Origin: Dipylidium caninum
Taxonomy: Eukaryota > Platyhelminthes > Cestoda > Cyclophyllidea > Dipylidiidae
DNA: 64,000 nt
Assembly: GCA_017562135.1 (NCBI GenBank)
Contig: QEYB01001046.1
Coordinates: 2,914,001-2,978,000 of the forward strand
Reading direction: 5' to 3'
In this document: one piece after another, positions 51,501 through 63,784 of the stretch
Position numbering within the stretch: the stretch's first letter is position 1
How the letters are laid out: each line of letters starts with the position of its first letter
Made by a program: the position numbers and the translations under genes
Notes under the pieces: generated by a model
The model's database searches: none
What the model saw: the letters and a program-made list of their open reading frames with translations, nothing else
Told to the model about the DNA's origin: nothing

Positions 51501-54500
51501 TTGAGATGGAATAAAAATTAAAGTGCGCTAAAAAAATTTTGTAGGAAGAGTAAAGACAACAGCGGCAGATATGGGATTTTAATTGCTGCTGAATCCTTTA
51601 CAAGTCTCAACAAAAGGACGTCGAAACAGCTAAACCTGAACAATAATAACCCAAACTCCATAATCCTCTCAGAGTAAATTTTTTTTAATATAAACCTTTG
51701 CTACGTAAAAAATTACTTCAGGAATACGTTTACTAGTAACGCACTTTTTACCGAGGACAAAATTGAATTCTCAAAAAAAAATTTGATACTGAATAGCTGC
51801 CACTTTGTTTAGAAGATTGTAAAACTCAGTAGATATTGGGCGGAAGGTGAAATCGAAATTAAAAAGATTTACCCAAAACGAAATAAGAAGTAACAAAAAT
51901 GGCATCGCCCACTTAACAAAATTTCATTACCCATGTTTACCTACCCGCAAGCTCTCAGCCGAGCTCTCCGCAGCCGAAAAGAAATTACTAGAATTAGTGA
52001 GGGAGTAAGTATCCATGGAGACGCCCGTGGATGTAGTAGTGGTGGTGCTATCACTGGGTTGTTGAGCCCCACCACTACCAGCACTTCCGCGCACACCAAC
52101 TTCTCCTCCGCCACCGCCGCCAATAGCAATACCGAGATATGCGGCGGAGGGAAGAGCAGCACTATAGGTACGCGAGCGCTCCCCACCTCCTTGTGAAGAG
52201 ACAGGTATTTCGCCGCGCTGGAAAAAATTCGACGCGTCTGTCTCCTCTGTATCCATCGGCTGAGTGGGTGGCGCACCGGTGTCGGCAGAGGGGATGGAGC
52301 CCACAACACCAGCAGAAGCAGTGGTAGAGGTAGAATTAAGACGAAAGAGGGAGCTGAACTTGCGGAAAGACTTGAACTGGTTAGAGGTCTTACGACGCGA
52401 CAGACTGTTGCGATAGACAGAGGGACTGGACGGGTTAACAGAGGCGACGGGAGGGGGGAGCAGCGATGCCGTATCATGTGGTGGCAGTGGTGGTCTGAAA
52501 GTCCAAGGGAACCCGTCAAAAGAAGAATCAAATTACCTACAGCAAATTCATTAAAATTCCTAATTTGCCTATTTAACATTTTAACTGGTAATATATAAAG
52601 GGTCTTTTTTTATCTCGGTTGAAATCACATTTGAGAGTTGGTTTGCGATGGTTACACACATTAAAATGTGAATTGGAAGCGAAAGTTTGAAGCAGGTGAG
52701 TAAATACGTGGCGAAGACATTCTGTTTTGTTGTAGAAAATTTTAACAAATGATACGATAAATCCTCTTAACCCAAAATATTTCGTCAGCGTCCAGAAATT
52801 GCAGGACAGTGTTATCCAATTGAGGTTCCAATAGGAATTTTTAGCGACATTTATGTTTATTTCACCATGGCAGATGAGTCTGATTCTTCTTATGATCATT
52901 AATACGCAATCAACATATCATAGGTAGTCCTGTTTATGTCAGTTTAACGCCAGTCACCTACAAAACAATATGGGATTAGAGATGTGACTGTCAGATATGA
53001 TCAGCCGGCAACCCCGAAGCAACAAAAAAGAATTTAGAGGCAAAAACAACATGGCTATAACGCCCAAGTTTAATGTATGTAGTATTTCGTCTAAGTAGCA
53101 AAAATGTACACACAAGTATAAGCTTTAGGCCTATGCAAAGGACATAATAAAACCCTTGTGAAGAACATGGTAAACATATATGAACATTAAAATGGGTATT
53201 ATCTATGAACAGAAAAAAAACCATAAAGTAGATGTAATAAAAACAATGAAAATCTAAATTTCGATAAAAGAAAAGTGTTGGAGTTGGCTGATCAACATTT
53301 TCATCCAAATGAATATACCCTAATCACCAGGATCATTAGGGCCAGAAAGTGTTTACATAAAGAAAGGCGCCTGTAGACTGTGGGGGACGAGAACGAAAAA
53401 TAACTTCAATTTTAACGACCAAAATTCTGAAAGCTGACGTTCTTGCCTGGATTATGAAAAAAAAAACATTCTGAGACCTATTTGAAGCCATTTACTGACG
53501 TTTAAATCTGGTAAAGTGGGTAGTAATTTGGTGGCGCTTCTCCTCTATCACGAAAAAAGGCTCTTGCCCAATCATAGCACACTGCAATTAAGGTGAAATT
53601 AGGTATCTAAGACGATTACTTCAAACTGTTAACAAAAACTGCTAGCACAATGGGTTCCCCAAAAAAATCGGCTTGGTAGTCTTGGTTATTGGTCAAACGA
53701 AATAATTTAAGGCATCCATTGATGAAATCGCGCTTTAGCAGCATATTTACGTGAACCGATTTCGTTACCCTTCACTTATTTTACGGTGTAGGATCGGGCA
53801 ATGTCACAAACGGTAAGTGTCCTTTTCAGAGGAGAAGATAACGAAGCAAGTGAATGAGATGCACAGAATTTTAACAAGATTGGGGAATTAGTAAAAAAAA
53901 ACAATCGAAATTATAAACTCAATCAGAAGAGAACGAAAAGAAAAATACCACCACTGTAGTCATTTTGGCATACCATGGAAGGCGTTCTGGGTACCACCAA
54001 AAAGGATTTGCCAAGAGATAATAAAATAATGAAAAGTATACACGAGGCACAATCAAGCGACCATGCATCACGCCTGGGATATAAACTACAAAAACCTGCA
54101 TTTGATTTCTGAATAATAAAAAAATGAGAAAATCACGTTTGTGTGAATACTTCCTACAAAGAAGTCTAAGGTGAGAGAAAAGCGTAATATTCCAGTAGCT
54201 AAAAAGAAAGATTCTACGGAGCTCCTAAAATTATGCAGTACTAGAATCACCACAAGACAGATAATATAGAAGTTGTTTCATGTTGACAACTCTAAATAAC
54301 TAGTTACAGCAGTGGATAGCTGTCAACAATCCAAGTGACGAGGCCAAATGAAACATTGAAGATTTTGACAAGTGAGGGTTATCACAGTCTAAGATAAAAT
54401 TCTCACGTAATGAAGCGGCCCGAAAACCCTATATAGAAAACCCATATGTATTTTGAGATCCCATTTTAAGAACCCCATTGAACGAGGAAGCAGTTGACTT

Positions 54501-56781
54501 GGTAAAACAGATTGGAAAGAACGCGAAAATCATTTATAGATAAAGCTGAGAGTGGAGGGCTTTACTTTTTGTTAAATGATTACACCAACTAAAGCAATAA
54601 TCTCTCACGGTAGCTGCAGTTGCCATCCGAGATGTGGAAAAAAATGTGGGTGCCTATTCGTTGTACATGAATCAACTCCGAGTATTCGGATAATGAAAAT
54701 AAGTAGTTAGAATGGTAAAAAAGGAAAATTTGTAAATTCAGTATTTAGTAAATAAATAGCAGGAAATGCGGTGATTTAAACCAACTACTGAGGAAGCATC
54801 TCTTCCCACCTCAAGGTGGCTGTGGATTAAAATGCAGACTAGTTAGGCAAAATTTTACTCTCCAAATAAATTTAGCGAATAATTAACGCAGATGGTTTTC
54901 AAATCGACGTACCTAAAGGCTTGATACAAAAATTCAGTCAACAGATCAACCCCAAAATCATTTGATGAGATAATGAATTTTGAGAGTCCTGAAACTATCA
55001 GGGGCACAGAAAGGAACATTTTATCCGTACATTGGGCAAAAAACGACCTCGACACGAAAATAAAGCATATTAAAGCCTCCGCTACCAAATTACTGACTCA
55101 CCAACTGAATGAAAGAAGTGACACAAGTCTGAAAAATAGGAAGAATCTGGAAGGTAGCACATTTTCAAGACCTGTATTACTCTTACTCACTGCTCTAGCA
55201 ATAAAATACAAAGGTTAATGAGGTTGCAGGTAAAGTGCTAGAAAAAATCTCTTAGAAAATATTGATGTTTATTCTACCGCAGACTTCAGGCTGTTGCAGC
55301 ACCCACACATTTTCCTCTATACAAAGTTATCTGAGATATCGGGATCACACTCAATCTAACTAAAAACCTTCTATAACATTTCAGAATGGCCATTCAGATA
55401 ACCAACAAAACTGTATGACCGCCAATTTGTCTGAAAATATCCTTTATATCTAAGTTAAATGCCTTGAGTGGTGGCATTATGTAGATACCTCTTATTAACG
55501 GATACCTTGAAAAGACAAACCGAAACACCGTTTGCTCTACAAAAAATTGATTAGAAACCATGGCCTTTGTATTATATTATTCAGCAAAGGGGATTGATTG
55601 TTTCTACGAAAAAATTTTTCCCATGCAAAATATTGAGTGACAAAGTTTACAATAAAATCATGCACTTAGTTCAAATAACAACTCATTCTCAAAAATTACC
55701 CAACATCTATCATTTTTAGTTCACACGTAATACCACGCCTTGTGAGACAGGAGACACCACGTTAGTTACCTCCTAACATATCCGGAAATGACAGAACAAA
55801 ATTGTAAATTTATAGATTAATTAGAAATGCATGCTTGTCAATTCCTATATGAGATCTGTATATTCAGGATGTCAGGGTTACAGACAGGTCAACCACATAA
55901 ACACATAGGAAATTGAATTAGTAAAATATCTCTGTGGGGTTATTTTCCTCTTTCCATCAATCGTGAGGATTTTGTTCCTTTTCATGTAATCAAATAAGTA
56001 ATAAGAGGTGAAGAAAGAATCAGAGTAGATTTAACAGTTGTGTTAGATGTGCAAGTCTAAGCATTTCAGTAATGACTCACCGCTGATAAAGAAATTCGGG
56101 AATATAGAAGAGCCTACAAGATGGGCGAATTTTTGTATATGATTTTTGTTGTACGAGTAACTGACATGGTTAACAAATGTATACAAAGAGCCAACTGAAG
56201 AACTCACGAAGACTCGAGAACTTGACTCCTACCAGTACAAGGAGAGTTGGTGACTACAGTAGGGAGGCTGCGAGAGCCGCTGAGACGAGAATAACTGCCA
56301 AACAATTTGCGCAGTGGGGAAGAATCCTGATCCTGTGACTCCACGGGTTCAACGATGAAGGCTTTGTTCTGTTGAAACTTAGTGGTCGCGCTGCCCACAA
56401 GGCGTTGCCAGGCTTCGCAACGCATGGAGTCCGGAATGCCTTTGCGGCAACGCTCGCGCAACTTTTTTATTCCTGTGGTTGACCAATAGTCCCAGTTGCG
56501 GCACATGCTTAACCACTTCATCTCACGTGAACGCAGTACATCAATGGGAGGAAGGAATTCTCTGGAGGATAATGAAGGGTGCAAGTGGGTAGTGAGGATA
56601 AAAGGAATTACTTGTTGGGATCTGTGTATTGTTGACCTCCACTGAAGCCGTATCGATCGATGACAGCAGAGTGAGAATATTCGGCTGCATCAAAATCAGT
56701 ATCCTCCGACTCTATGTCCTCGCTTTCTGCCAAAGCTGGTGTACGAGTGATGACATCTAAGTGCTCGAAACTCTGGTCCAT
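45581..56781 (-). CDS. TBC1D10-type Rab GTPase-activating protein (C-terminal end not found)
   Basis: TBC1D10/EPI64 proteins stimulate GTP hydrolysis by Rabs such as Rab27 and Rab35 at cortical membranes. Exons: 56612-56781, 56208-56561, 51945-52494, 50230-50663, 48347-48527, 47716-47790, 46657-46771 and 45581-45735; all phases agree, giving 678 residues. Landmarks: DRYGFSGGQQYTDPNK, IDVLRSREMKWL, KGIPDSMRCEAWQRLVG, IRKDIHRQFPFHELF (arginine finger IxxDxxR, R488), LKAYTIRHPNKGYCQGQ (glutamine finger, Q525), IQIDGQILYGLLKRLFP, VEWFMCVYTRTLPW and LRVLDMFFCEG. Residues about 124-475, mostly exons 3 and 4, are a low-complexity Ser/Thr/Gly/Ala-rich insertion inside the TBC domain where vertebrate relatives have a few dozen residues. 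The ATG follows TTCACGTTAG by two bases. After KIIIFKVGLLLLYR and EELVHD the next exon is unknown. A/B/C paralogue status cannot be told. Confidence 0.93.
49869..49893. repeat. Perfect 11-bp inverted repeat, 3-base loop
   Basis: ATTATAATTTA and its exact reverse complement separated by TCA, inside intron 4 of the TBC1D10 gene. It is very AT-rich, so it could be chance or a small cruciform or TE-end relic. Confidence 0.6.
50165..50212. repeat. 24-bp tandem duplication beside a TBC1D10 donor site
   Basis: Two exact copies of a 24-base unit beginning CACAAAAAGTCATC lie in intron 4, about 17 bases downstream (in transcript sense) of the exon 4 donor. Exact identity suggests a recent duplication. 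Confidence 0.85.
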
Positions 56782-59409
56782 AACTAACGTGAAAAGAAGT
56801 CGAAGATTAGGTTGAAGGAAATGCTAAGAGGAAATAGTGATTACCTTCCCCTAAAAAGCCCCGATCAAATGAACTTATTCTGTTGCTAAAGATCACCGAG
56901 TGTAGGGACACAGAAATGGCATATGATGGTCATAATTGACAAAGTGACGATTAATTAGCATATAATTCAAATAGTAAGAAGCTAACGAAATTTTTGGAAT
57001 AAAACTCCGGGACCTCGTCATGGTCGAGTGAAATAACAAGGAAACACTAAATAATAAGAACGAATGAGTATAAGAGTATAAGCAGGAATGTACAAGGAGT
57101 TTACCAACCAGGAATGGGCGATCAGTGTATGGTTTCGTATAAAAAACTTTACTCAGTCCATCTAAATATTATTGCCAGAGCAAAGCGGAGAGCTGTGATG
57201 AGGAGAAAGATCTGCGAAAGCCGGAGTTACCGTGGGGCTGTAGCGTATAAATGTACGACAAACGAAACAAGCAATCAAGCGAAACAAACCGGACTAAACG
57301 GCGAGCCGCCTCTTAAGCTTGGTAAAACAATAAAGCGAAGGCTTAAGAGTAATGAGCAATTGTCCATCCAATCTCTCAGGTGTTAAGTAATTACTGTACA
57401 CCAACAGTAATTCTTTTAGTTATGCGCAAATTTACAGGCGATATGGTGGTTGTACAGATAACTGCTAAATCTTAAAACCATACGAATCAGAGAATCCAGC
57501 CCTTCTAATTAAGTTCAAAGGTGTTGTTATGTTTACGACCCAAAAGAGCCCATTAAATTTCACTTTACGGCTTCAAGCTTAGCGTTGTCCAACGTATACT
57601 GAAATTAAAGTGCTAACATGCAAATTAATGGAATTTTTGTCCCCATTATTTAGTCTTTCAATATTGCAAATCCATTCGAATTCCAGGCACAATAATACTC
57701 TTTGACCTCATGTTCCTCTTCTTTCCTGTTCATTTTCTCACAACTCGTCCGAGATATCCTATGAACTATTGCCAGACGTTGACATTTATTTTACTTCTTG
57801 TAGAATTGGCATTTCATATCTTCATGTGTCACCGTCAAGTTTCATCGTGTAAAATTATGTAGTTCCATTCAAAACACCGCTTATAATTACTGGTGTTCAC
57901 TTTGTGTATCTGGGTGTCTGTTCCGCTACTAACACTTATTTTTACCTACTAATTGTCGGACTATTTATTCATTGTAAAATTTATAACGGAGTGACTCATC
58001 ATGTCCCACTTATTAGCCTTGATCCACTTGCAGTTAATTAAGGTTATTTTCCTCAACTTTGACAGTTACGTTCATATGTAAAATTCAAAGCCCTTACGAG
58101 AGTGGTGAAAGTAAAGAAGACTCATTCAAACCTAGTCCATGCGGTGAAATTTTTTATATGATGACATCGGGACGAGTCATCCAGTGGTGTGCTAAGCAAA
58201 TTTTATAAACAAAAGTGGTCTTAACGATGCGTCTGTGGCTTAATGTACAAAAAAATCATACACTTACTATAATTTAGTTAAATTCCGAGGTTATCCAAGG
58301 TTTAACTTCCATTCTTGATCCGCTTAGCATCTAAATGCCTAAAGCTCACAGCACGCGGGTTTGAACTGGCCTGCAGATTAAAGTGCCCATAACTACGGCC
58401 TAATTTTGGTTTGTGCCAGGTTTCCTAACTGCTTACGAGGAAAGAATGCTGGAACTCTTTCTTGCCCCAAGTGGTATGGAATACAAGGCAAAATTAAAAT
58501 GCAAAAGCCTTATAAATAAATGGGTACTGATCATTCAATGATTCTAAGTGCAATCGTTTTGACGATACTGATGATTACTTATTATTGTAGATAGCCTTAA
58601 TTAGGATGCGATAACGAACCTTAATTTTGGCATCGGAGGGTTCTCTCGGCCACGTTATTCCTCCACTTACACCTTGTACTTAGGCCGTATGATGCGAGGA
58701 AAGAATTTAGCGTACTCGGATCTTACTAATGGAATAAGAATATTTTTGTGTGATTACTGACTGGAAAGTATGTCCCGTGCAAGGTATTCCAGTTCACTTG
58801 TTGTTGTAGTATAACGCCGTGAAGGATCCTTCGAGTCAAGTGAGCCATTCGCTGGGACAACATTTGTTGAATATCCTGCATTATCCCTTTAGTTTTTCAC
58901 TGTCACCAGACACTGAAAGGGAATGTATTTTCTTTCCGCCTCACTTGGTAACCTCCATAATCTTCCTATGTTATTAAAAGGAATTAAATGTTATACAAGG
59001 AATATCATTTTAACTAGAACGCGAAGTCTGAAAATCAGTGGACAAGTTGGGCTCGCAGCATTTATAAATGATGGATGCATGACATTTTGTTTAATTTTAT
59101 GACTGCATCTTCCCGTTCCTTTTTGGTGAAAAATAACTGACTCAAAGGTAAAGCTGACATCAAACATAAGCGGAAGAAAGTAATTGATAACGGAATATTT
59201 CGTAAATTCCGATTAAAATATCCGTAGATTTTATACCAAATCCAGGTATAAAACGCTCGCTAATTAATTACTACGTTGATCTTGAAAAAATTAAGGATCT
59301 GGTAATAACTTGGACGTGCACATAACTTGGCCAAATCAAAGTATCTCGCCCTTCCACACCGAAGCAATATAATTTGAAACTGTTCCGCAAATTGTTACAC
59401 TAATCTGCC
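56782..59409. other. Interval upstream of TBC1D10
   Basis: AT-rich 2.6 kb holding the presumptive TBC1D10 promoter (left end). A 90-codon plus-strand frame at 57114-57386 is Lys/Arg-rich, with no recognisable domain and no splice context. Confidence 0.5.
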
Positions 59410-60212
59410 CTAGTGAACTGAGAGGTCTAAAATGCTGCTCGCTACTGGCAAGGGACTTTTGAGAGGTGGTTCGGCCCACGAGTCCACGGTGGGAGGCAAC
59501 TTCTCATCGGGCTTTGCCTTCATGAGTTCATTGGAGCCGTGGTGCCTAGCCACAATGCCCAGTTGACGTAACATTTGTAACGCGTCCTGGAGAAATTTGG
59601 ATGGGAGTTCCTTACGCGGCAACAGCGGCACCCCTCGGTGTGTCTACCTATCGCTGACTTACGTTGAGTAGTTGCGCTTTTTGGAGCTCCGTGGGCAAGA
59701 AATGCAGCAACGATGAAACTCGAGGAGTGGGTCAACGAAATGCCTGCGGAGGAGTTTGATGCTCTGAAGGTGAGGATTCCAACAGCCACGTATCCACCCT
59801 ACTGTACTCGTGACAGCACATGCGGTTTCTCCTCGGCATTCACAATGCCAAACAACGTGGTTTTGAGAAGTAGTTGAACAGGGTAGGGAAGCGGGATTTG
59901 TATCATCAACGTGGGGACTGGCAACTCCTCCAAGATTGTGCATTTGTCAGTGGTCTTGGGCGTGCAGGATAGCATCGCAAAAGCTGTGTTCACGGCCAAC
60001 ACACATTTGCGGGGTTTCAGTGGGTGGAAATAAATCTTCTCGGTGCAAGATAACTGTCCAAGCCCGCATGCAACTAACACAGGCTCCGAATTGAGTGAAA
60101 GATAAACGCCAAGATCAACACTCCTGAGGCTCCATAACGTGATGATTTCCGATAAAACAGACGCGGAGAGATGAGGCGAAAAGGAAAAGGAAAGGTTTGT
60201 ATACAGTTGCAA
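59410..60212 (-). CDS. Unidentified gene, C-terminal coding region with unresolved splicing
   Basis: Three coding-like pieces on the minus strand. The upstream piece (about 60120 to 59800) reads GVYLSLNSEPVLVACGLGQL and ELPVPTLMIQIPLPYP, then an in-frame TAG at 59796-59798. The last piece (about 59630-59410) reads LPSKFLQDALQMLRQLGIV and ends SILDLSVH. The middle can be joined two ways. With TAG|GGT as acceptor (45-nt intron) the frame fits the last exon through GAG|GG. With the better acceptor CACCTTCAG|AGC (44-nt intron) it reads SIKLLRRHFVDPLLEFH, but then does not fit the last exon. Donor CAAC|GTAAGT ends the middle exon either way. I do not recognise the family; a loose resemblance to the C-terminus of glycerol-3-phosphate-type acyltransferases is only an impression. 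A decaying pseudogene is an alternative. Confidence 0.5.
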
Positions 60213-63200
60213 GATCCTAAGAATGTTGCCTGCATATCAATGACCAGCCGAAGTCTAGTTTGTCCAACCCATGAAACAGGCGAATTTCACCGTTTTTGAA
60301 AGTGTCGTGGATTCACCGGCTAACAACTATGTGTCCCGGTCCCCTTAGCGGATTTGAGACATGCTGGACAAATTGTTACTGGGTTAATCGACACAACTTG
60401 ATCCAAGTTGAGACTATCGGAGCAAAACAAAAGATTTCGGCTTCATCTTAATCAGTAGTGAATTCTTCTATGCTTATATTCTTTAGCCGAGCTTGCATGA
60501 CGTTTGCTCCAAATGATTCTCAAGATAAAGTATATGATCTTCAACTATCTTCTTCATTCGCCCATGTGATATCCGTCGGAGTGCTTCATCGCAGCCTCGC
60601 AGATACACATTACTTGCCCTTACGTGCTCGTATTGTGGGAGGCATGGGTGTCAGAGAACATCCCGCAAAGGGTGCGCAGACAATGACTTGAAGAGAGACT
60701 ATTCAGCGATCCCTGTTTCGCATCATCAACAGGCAGGGAGTCTCTGAGAGCTCTTCTTTTTGCACCCCGCTTGGGCAATTTGCCTGTGCTTACGCATGAG
60801 TGATCATTTGACGAGGTTCAAATAACCTGCCATAGTGGTAGGGGAAGTAAAAGTGTCATTCGCAAATGGCCAGAAAAATAGGAACCTGTTCGGTTTTTCA
60901 TATGTCCGCCAACTTTTCGCCGTTGTATCGGATTGCCGTGCGAGGTGTGGCCTCACCCACTGAGTTCTTCGTTCATTCATGGTCTCTGTCTGATGGCCGA
61001 GAGTGTTACTAAGTGGTAGAGAGGAAAAGCATGTAACCTCACCTCCACCGTCAACGCCTTTCGTGATGAATAATCCAGTTCGCCTGGGCTTCACCGGAGT
61101 GGAGACGAATTGGCGGTTCAGTCACCCTTACTAATTCACTAAAGACAATCTAACTCTGTTATGGCGGAGACAGCCTTTAGAGGGGTGATAAGGACAACAT
61201 GAACGGGAAGAGCAATGGTGGAAGAAGCGGAAGCGGACAGAGCGGCTGCAAAACGCGAAGGGTGTGGTGCTGAACGAGTCGGCTGACCAACGAGTTTTAA
61301 GGTGTGCGATGTGAGGCTGATTTTGTCCAGCCGAGGTCGGCCGCATCTGAAAACATTTCCGGTGGCACCTCGCACACATCGGGGTCCCCTTCGCAAGCGC
61401 GAGACGCGGAATGAGTGGTAGGAGAGAGGGAAGGCGATAAGAGAGTTAATTTGCATATGCCGCATCTGACAGGCAACGCCATTCGCGAGTGGTCATTAGC
61501 ATTAAGATTGCCACGAGCCAGCACACCCTTTAATCTGTCTGCTTTAGTGTAAATCACGGTATCTACGTGAGATGTAATTCACTTCGACCGTCAAAGTGCC
61601 CGTGTCTCAACCCCTCCACGGAAATCAGCTTCCTTCCGACAAGGCTCGTTTTGCGCGTAACACAACGTCCTGCAGCGCCCCTCCATCTATCACTTGTCTA
61701 GCCTGATCCTCCGGAAGCGACTTTAGGAAAGTTGTTTTATTCAGCTAAGCCTCTAAAGACTTATTCGGGTATTTACCGAGTGAATTTGGCCATGGGAGTG
61801 GGCGGCATGGCTTCAGAAGGACACGGTCGTGCGCCATGCAACTCTATGGTGGACATTTGCTGCACTACGAGGCACTAACCCCGCCTGCATTCGCGTCGGC
61901 CAGAAGTCGCCAGGTCTTATTCTCAAGGAAATAGTGGGTCGCATGGATACCGCGTCTCTTTTTGGCTTCTTCAGCGCTCGCGGTGTGAGGCAGGAGGAAA
62001 AGAGACTTGACGCCCCGCATTCTTCGGCTCCCCGCGAGCATTCGGAAGTAAGCCCACGGAGGGATTTTGCGCCGACGGGGAGAAGGAGGCAAAATGAGAC
62101 GGGAGCGGCGCTATTGCAGAGGATACTGACAAGAAGTTGGCTGATAGCGCGATTTCCTCAGGCTGCTCATAAGAAAAACTCTCCCTTTTTCGGGTATTTT
62201 TCTCCGACAGTATTGCCAGAAGAGGGGAATGTCCGTTTGCATTCTGTCTGTCGATGGGAAGACTGTTACTTGAACGTGAGGCTGTGCAGTCTTCAGGAGA
62301 GTTTTTCGTGAATCGCTTGAGCTTTGCACTCATCCTACGTTCATGTCGGTTATAGGCAGCTCCTGTCGGTCCAACACAGTCTGTGGACCCTAACTTGAGC
62401 GAAATCAGGAGGCTCTCGCGTTTGCACCCCACAAATGTCTTATTCAAGTCGTATTACACTTGTGCTTTCACCTCTCTGAGCAGCCAATCGCTTCTGTTTC
62501 AACATACACAAGTAGGGAATTTGGCCAAATTCGGACATGGGGAGTGTGCGCTTACTCCGCTCGTTGCTCAGGCGCTCAAGATACTCGTTTAATCCAACTA
62601 CTGTTCAGCAGCAGAAAACGTCGGAGGCCCTCTGGGAAAGAGGACTTACAGCAGTGGCAAATTTTCTCATGTCAACCACTGGCACATCACACACTGCCAG
62701 GACACATCCAACGCCGCGGCGCTGTCGAGCAGGCGGCGCTGGCGGCGGCGGCGGCGGCTGGGGAAGACGGCTTTGGGTGGTGCGGCGTGAACCCACACGT
62801 CGGCAGGTTTATGCTCTTCTCTACACGCACGCGCATAAATCAACCGGGCCCGCCGCCTGACCCCTGAGAGGAAGGTTCAATTGCACCAAATCATGGAAGT
62901 TCACCCTCCACATTAGTTCACGTAATTTGCAAATCGAAAAACCCTGCTTTTTCCCTCCCCTATATCACTTAATAAATTGCCCTGACTTGGCCTACATTCG
63001 CCATTTACAAGGTGTGCACGTTTCTAAGCGTTACTTGACACAGCGTCTTCAGGAAATCACCTTAATGTCACAGATGTGCACCGTTTGAAGTTGGATGAAT
63101 GAAAGTCGAGGTGTCGGCGTCACTGGCGTGAACAGGAAAGAGGAAACGACGAGGTGCAGACTCCATTGAAGCATTGACAATGCACAACAGGAGAACATTC

Positions 63201-63784
63201 CAAATTTCACTTTATTTCGAATTATGAGCAGATTTTGAAATGGGCGGCTGCGATGTGAACCGGCGCGCCTGCTGGGACTAGCCAGGCTGCACGCCTCCCG
63301 CCTTTGGTGTCGAAGTGATGCTCCCGGAGCAGTTGTTCCGCCAACTTGCACGTTTGTTTGGTTGGGAAGCAGCCAGCGAAGATTCCTTTTCCGTCGCCAC
63401 CGACAGTCTGGCTACCGCCTTCTTCCCTTGGACATCCAAACGGCCGACAGCTTGGAACCCTTATGATGCAAATGCTTTTAATCTCCAACCCACTCTGGCA
63501 ATTACATTAACCTGGCCGTGTCAACTTGTTCCCGAGATAATGTGATGGAATAAAAAACTTTTCGACACTTTGACAGGCGGTAAGGACATCCGTGCAGGTG
63601 GCACTTGATTGAAGAAGTAAGGAAGAGCGGATCGTGCCAAATTGAGGATGCGGGTGAGGAGACATCCTGCATAAAGTTAACGCGAAAGCCAAGGCATATT
63701 TCGAAAGGGTCTACATCGGCCCTTACGGAATCTCACGATAAGGAATTGAGTACTTTGGGTCTGATTTGGTTGCACTCTGGCAAG
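60213..63784. other. GC-rich interval with many spurious open frames
   Basis: Elevated GC, so frames stay open on both strands (for example 61829-62311 plus, 61971-62447 minus, 62460-62867 plus). None shows a domain or splice pattern I trust. A GGC-repeat tract is at about 62738-62759. More 5' exons of the minus-strand gene at 59410-60212 could lie here but were not recognised. Confidence 0.4.

Noticed and set aside
51941..52579. 212-codon minus frame
   Set aside because: Shadow of TBC1D10 exon 3; the true frame joins exons 2 and 4 in phase.
62605..62796. Poly-Pro minus frame
   Set aside because: Product of a GGC-repeat tract in GC-rich DNA; no gene context.
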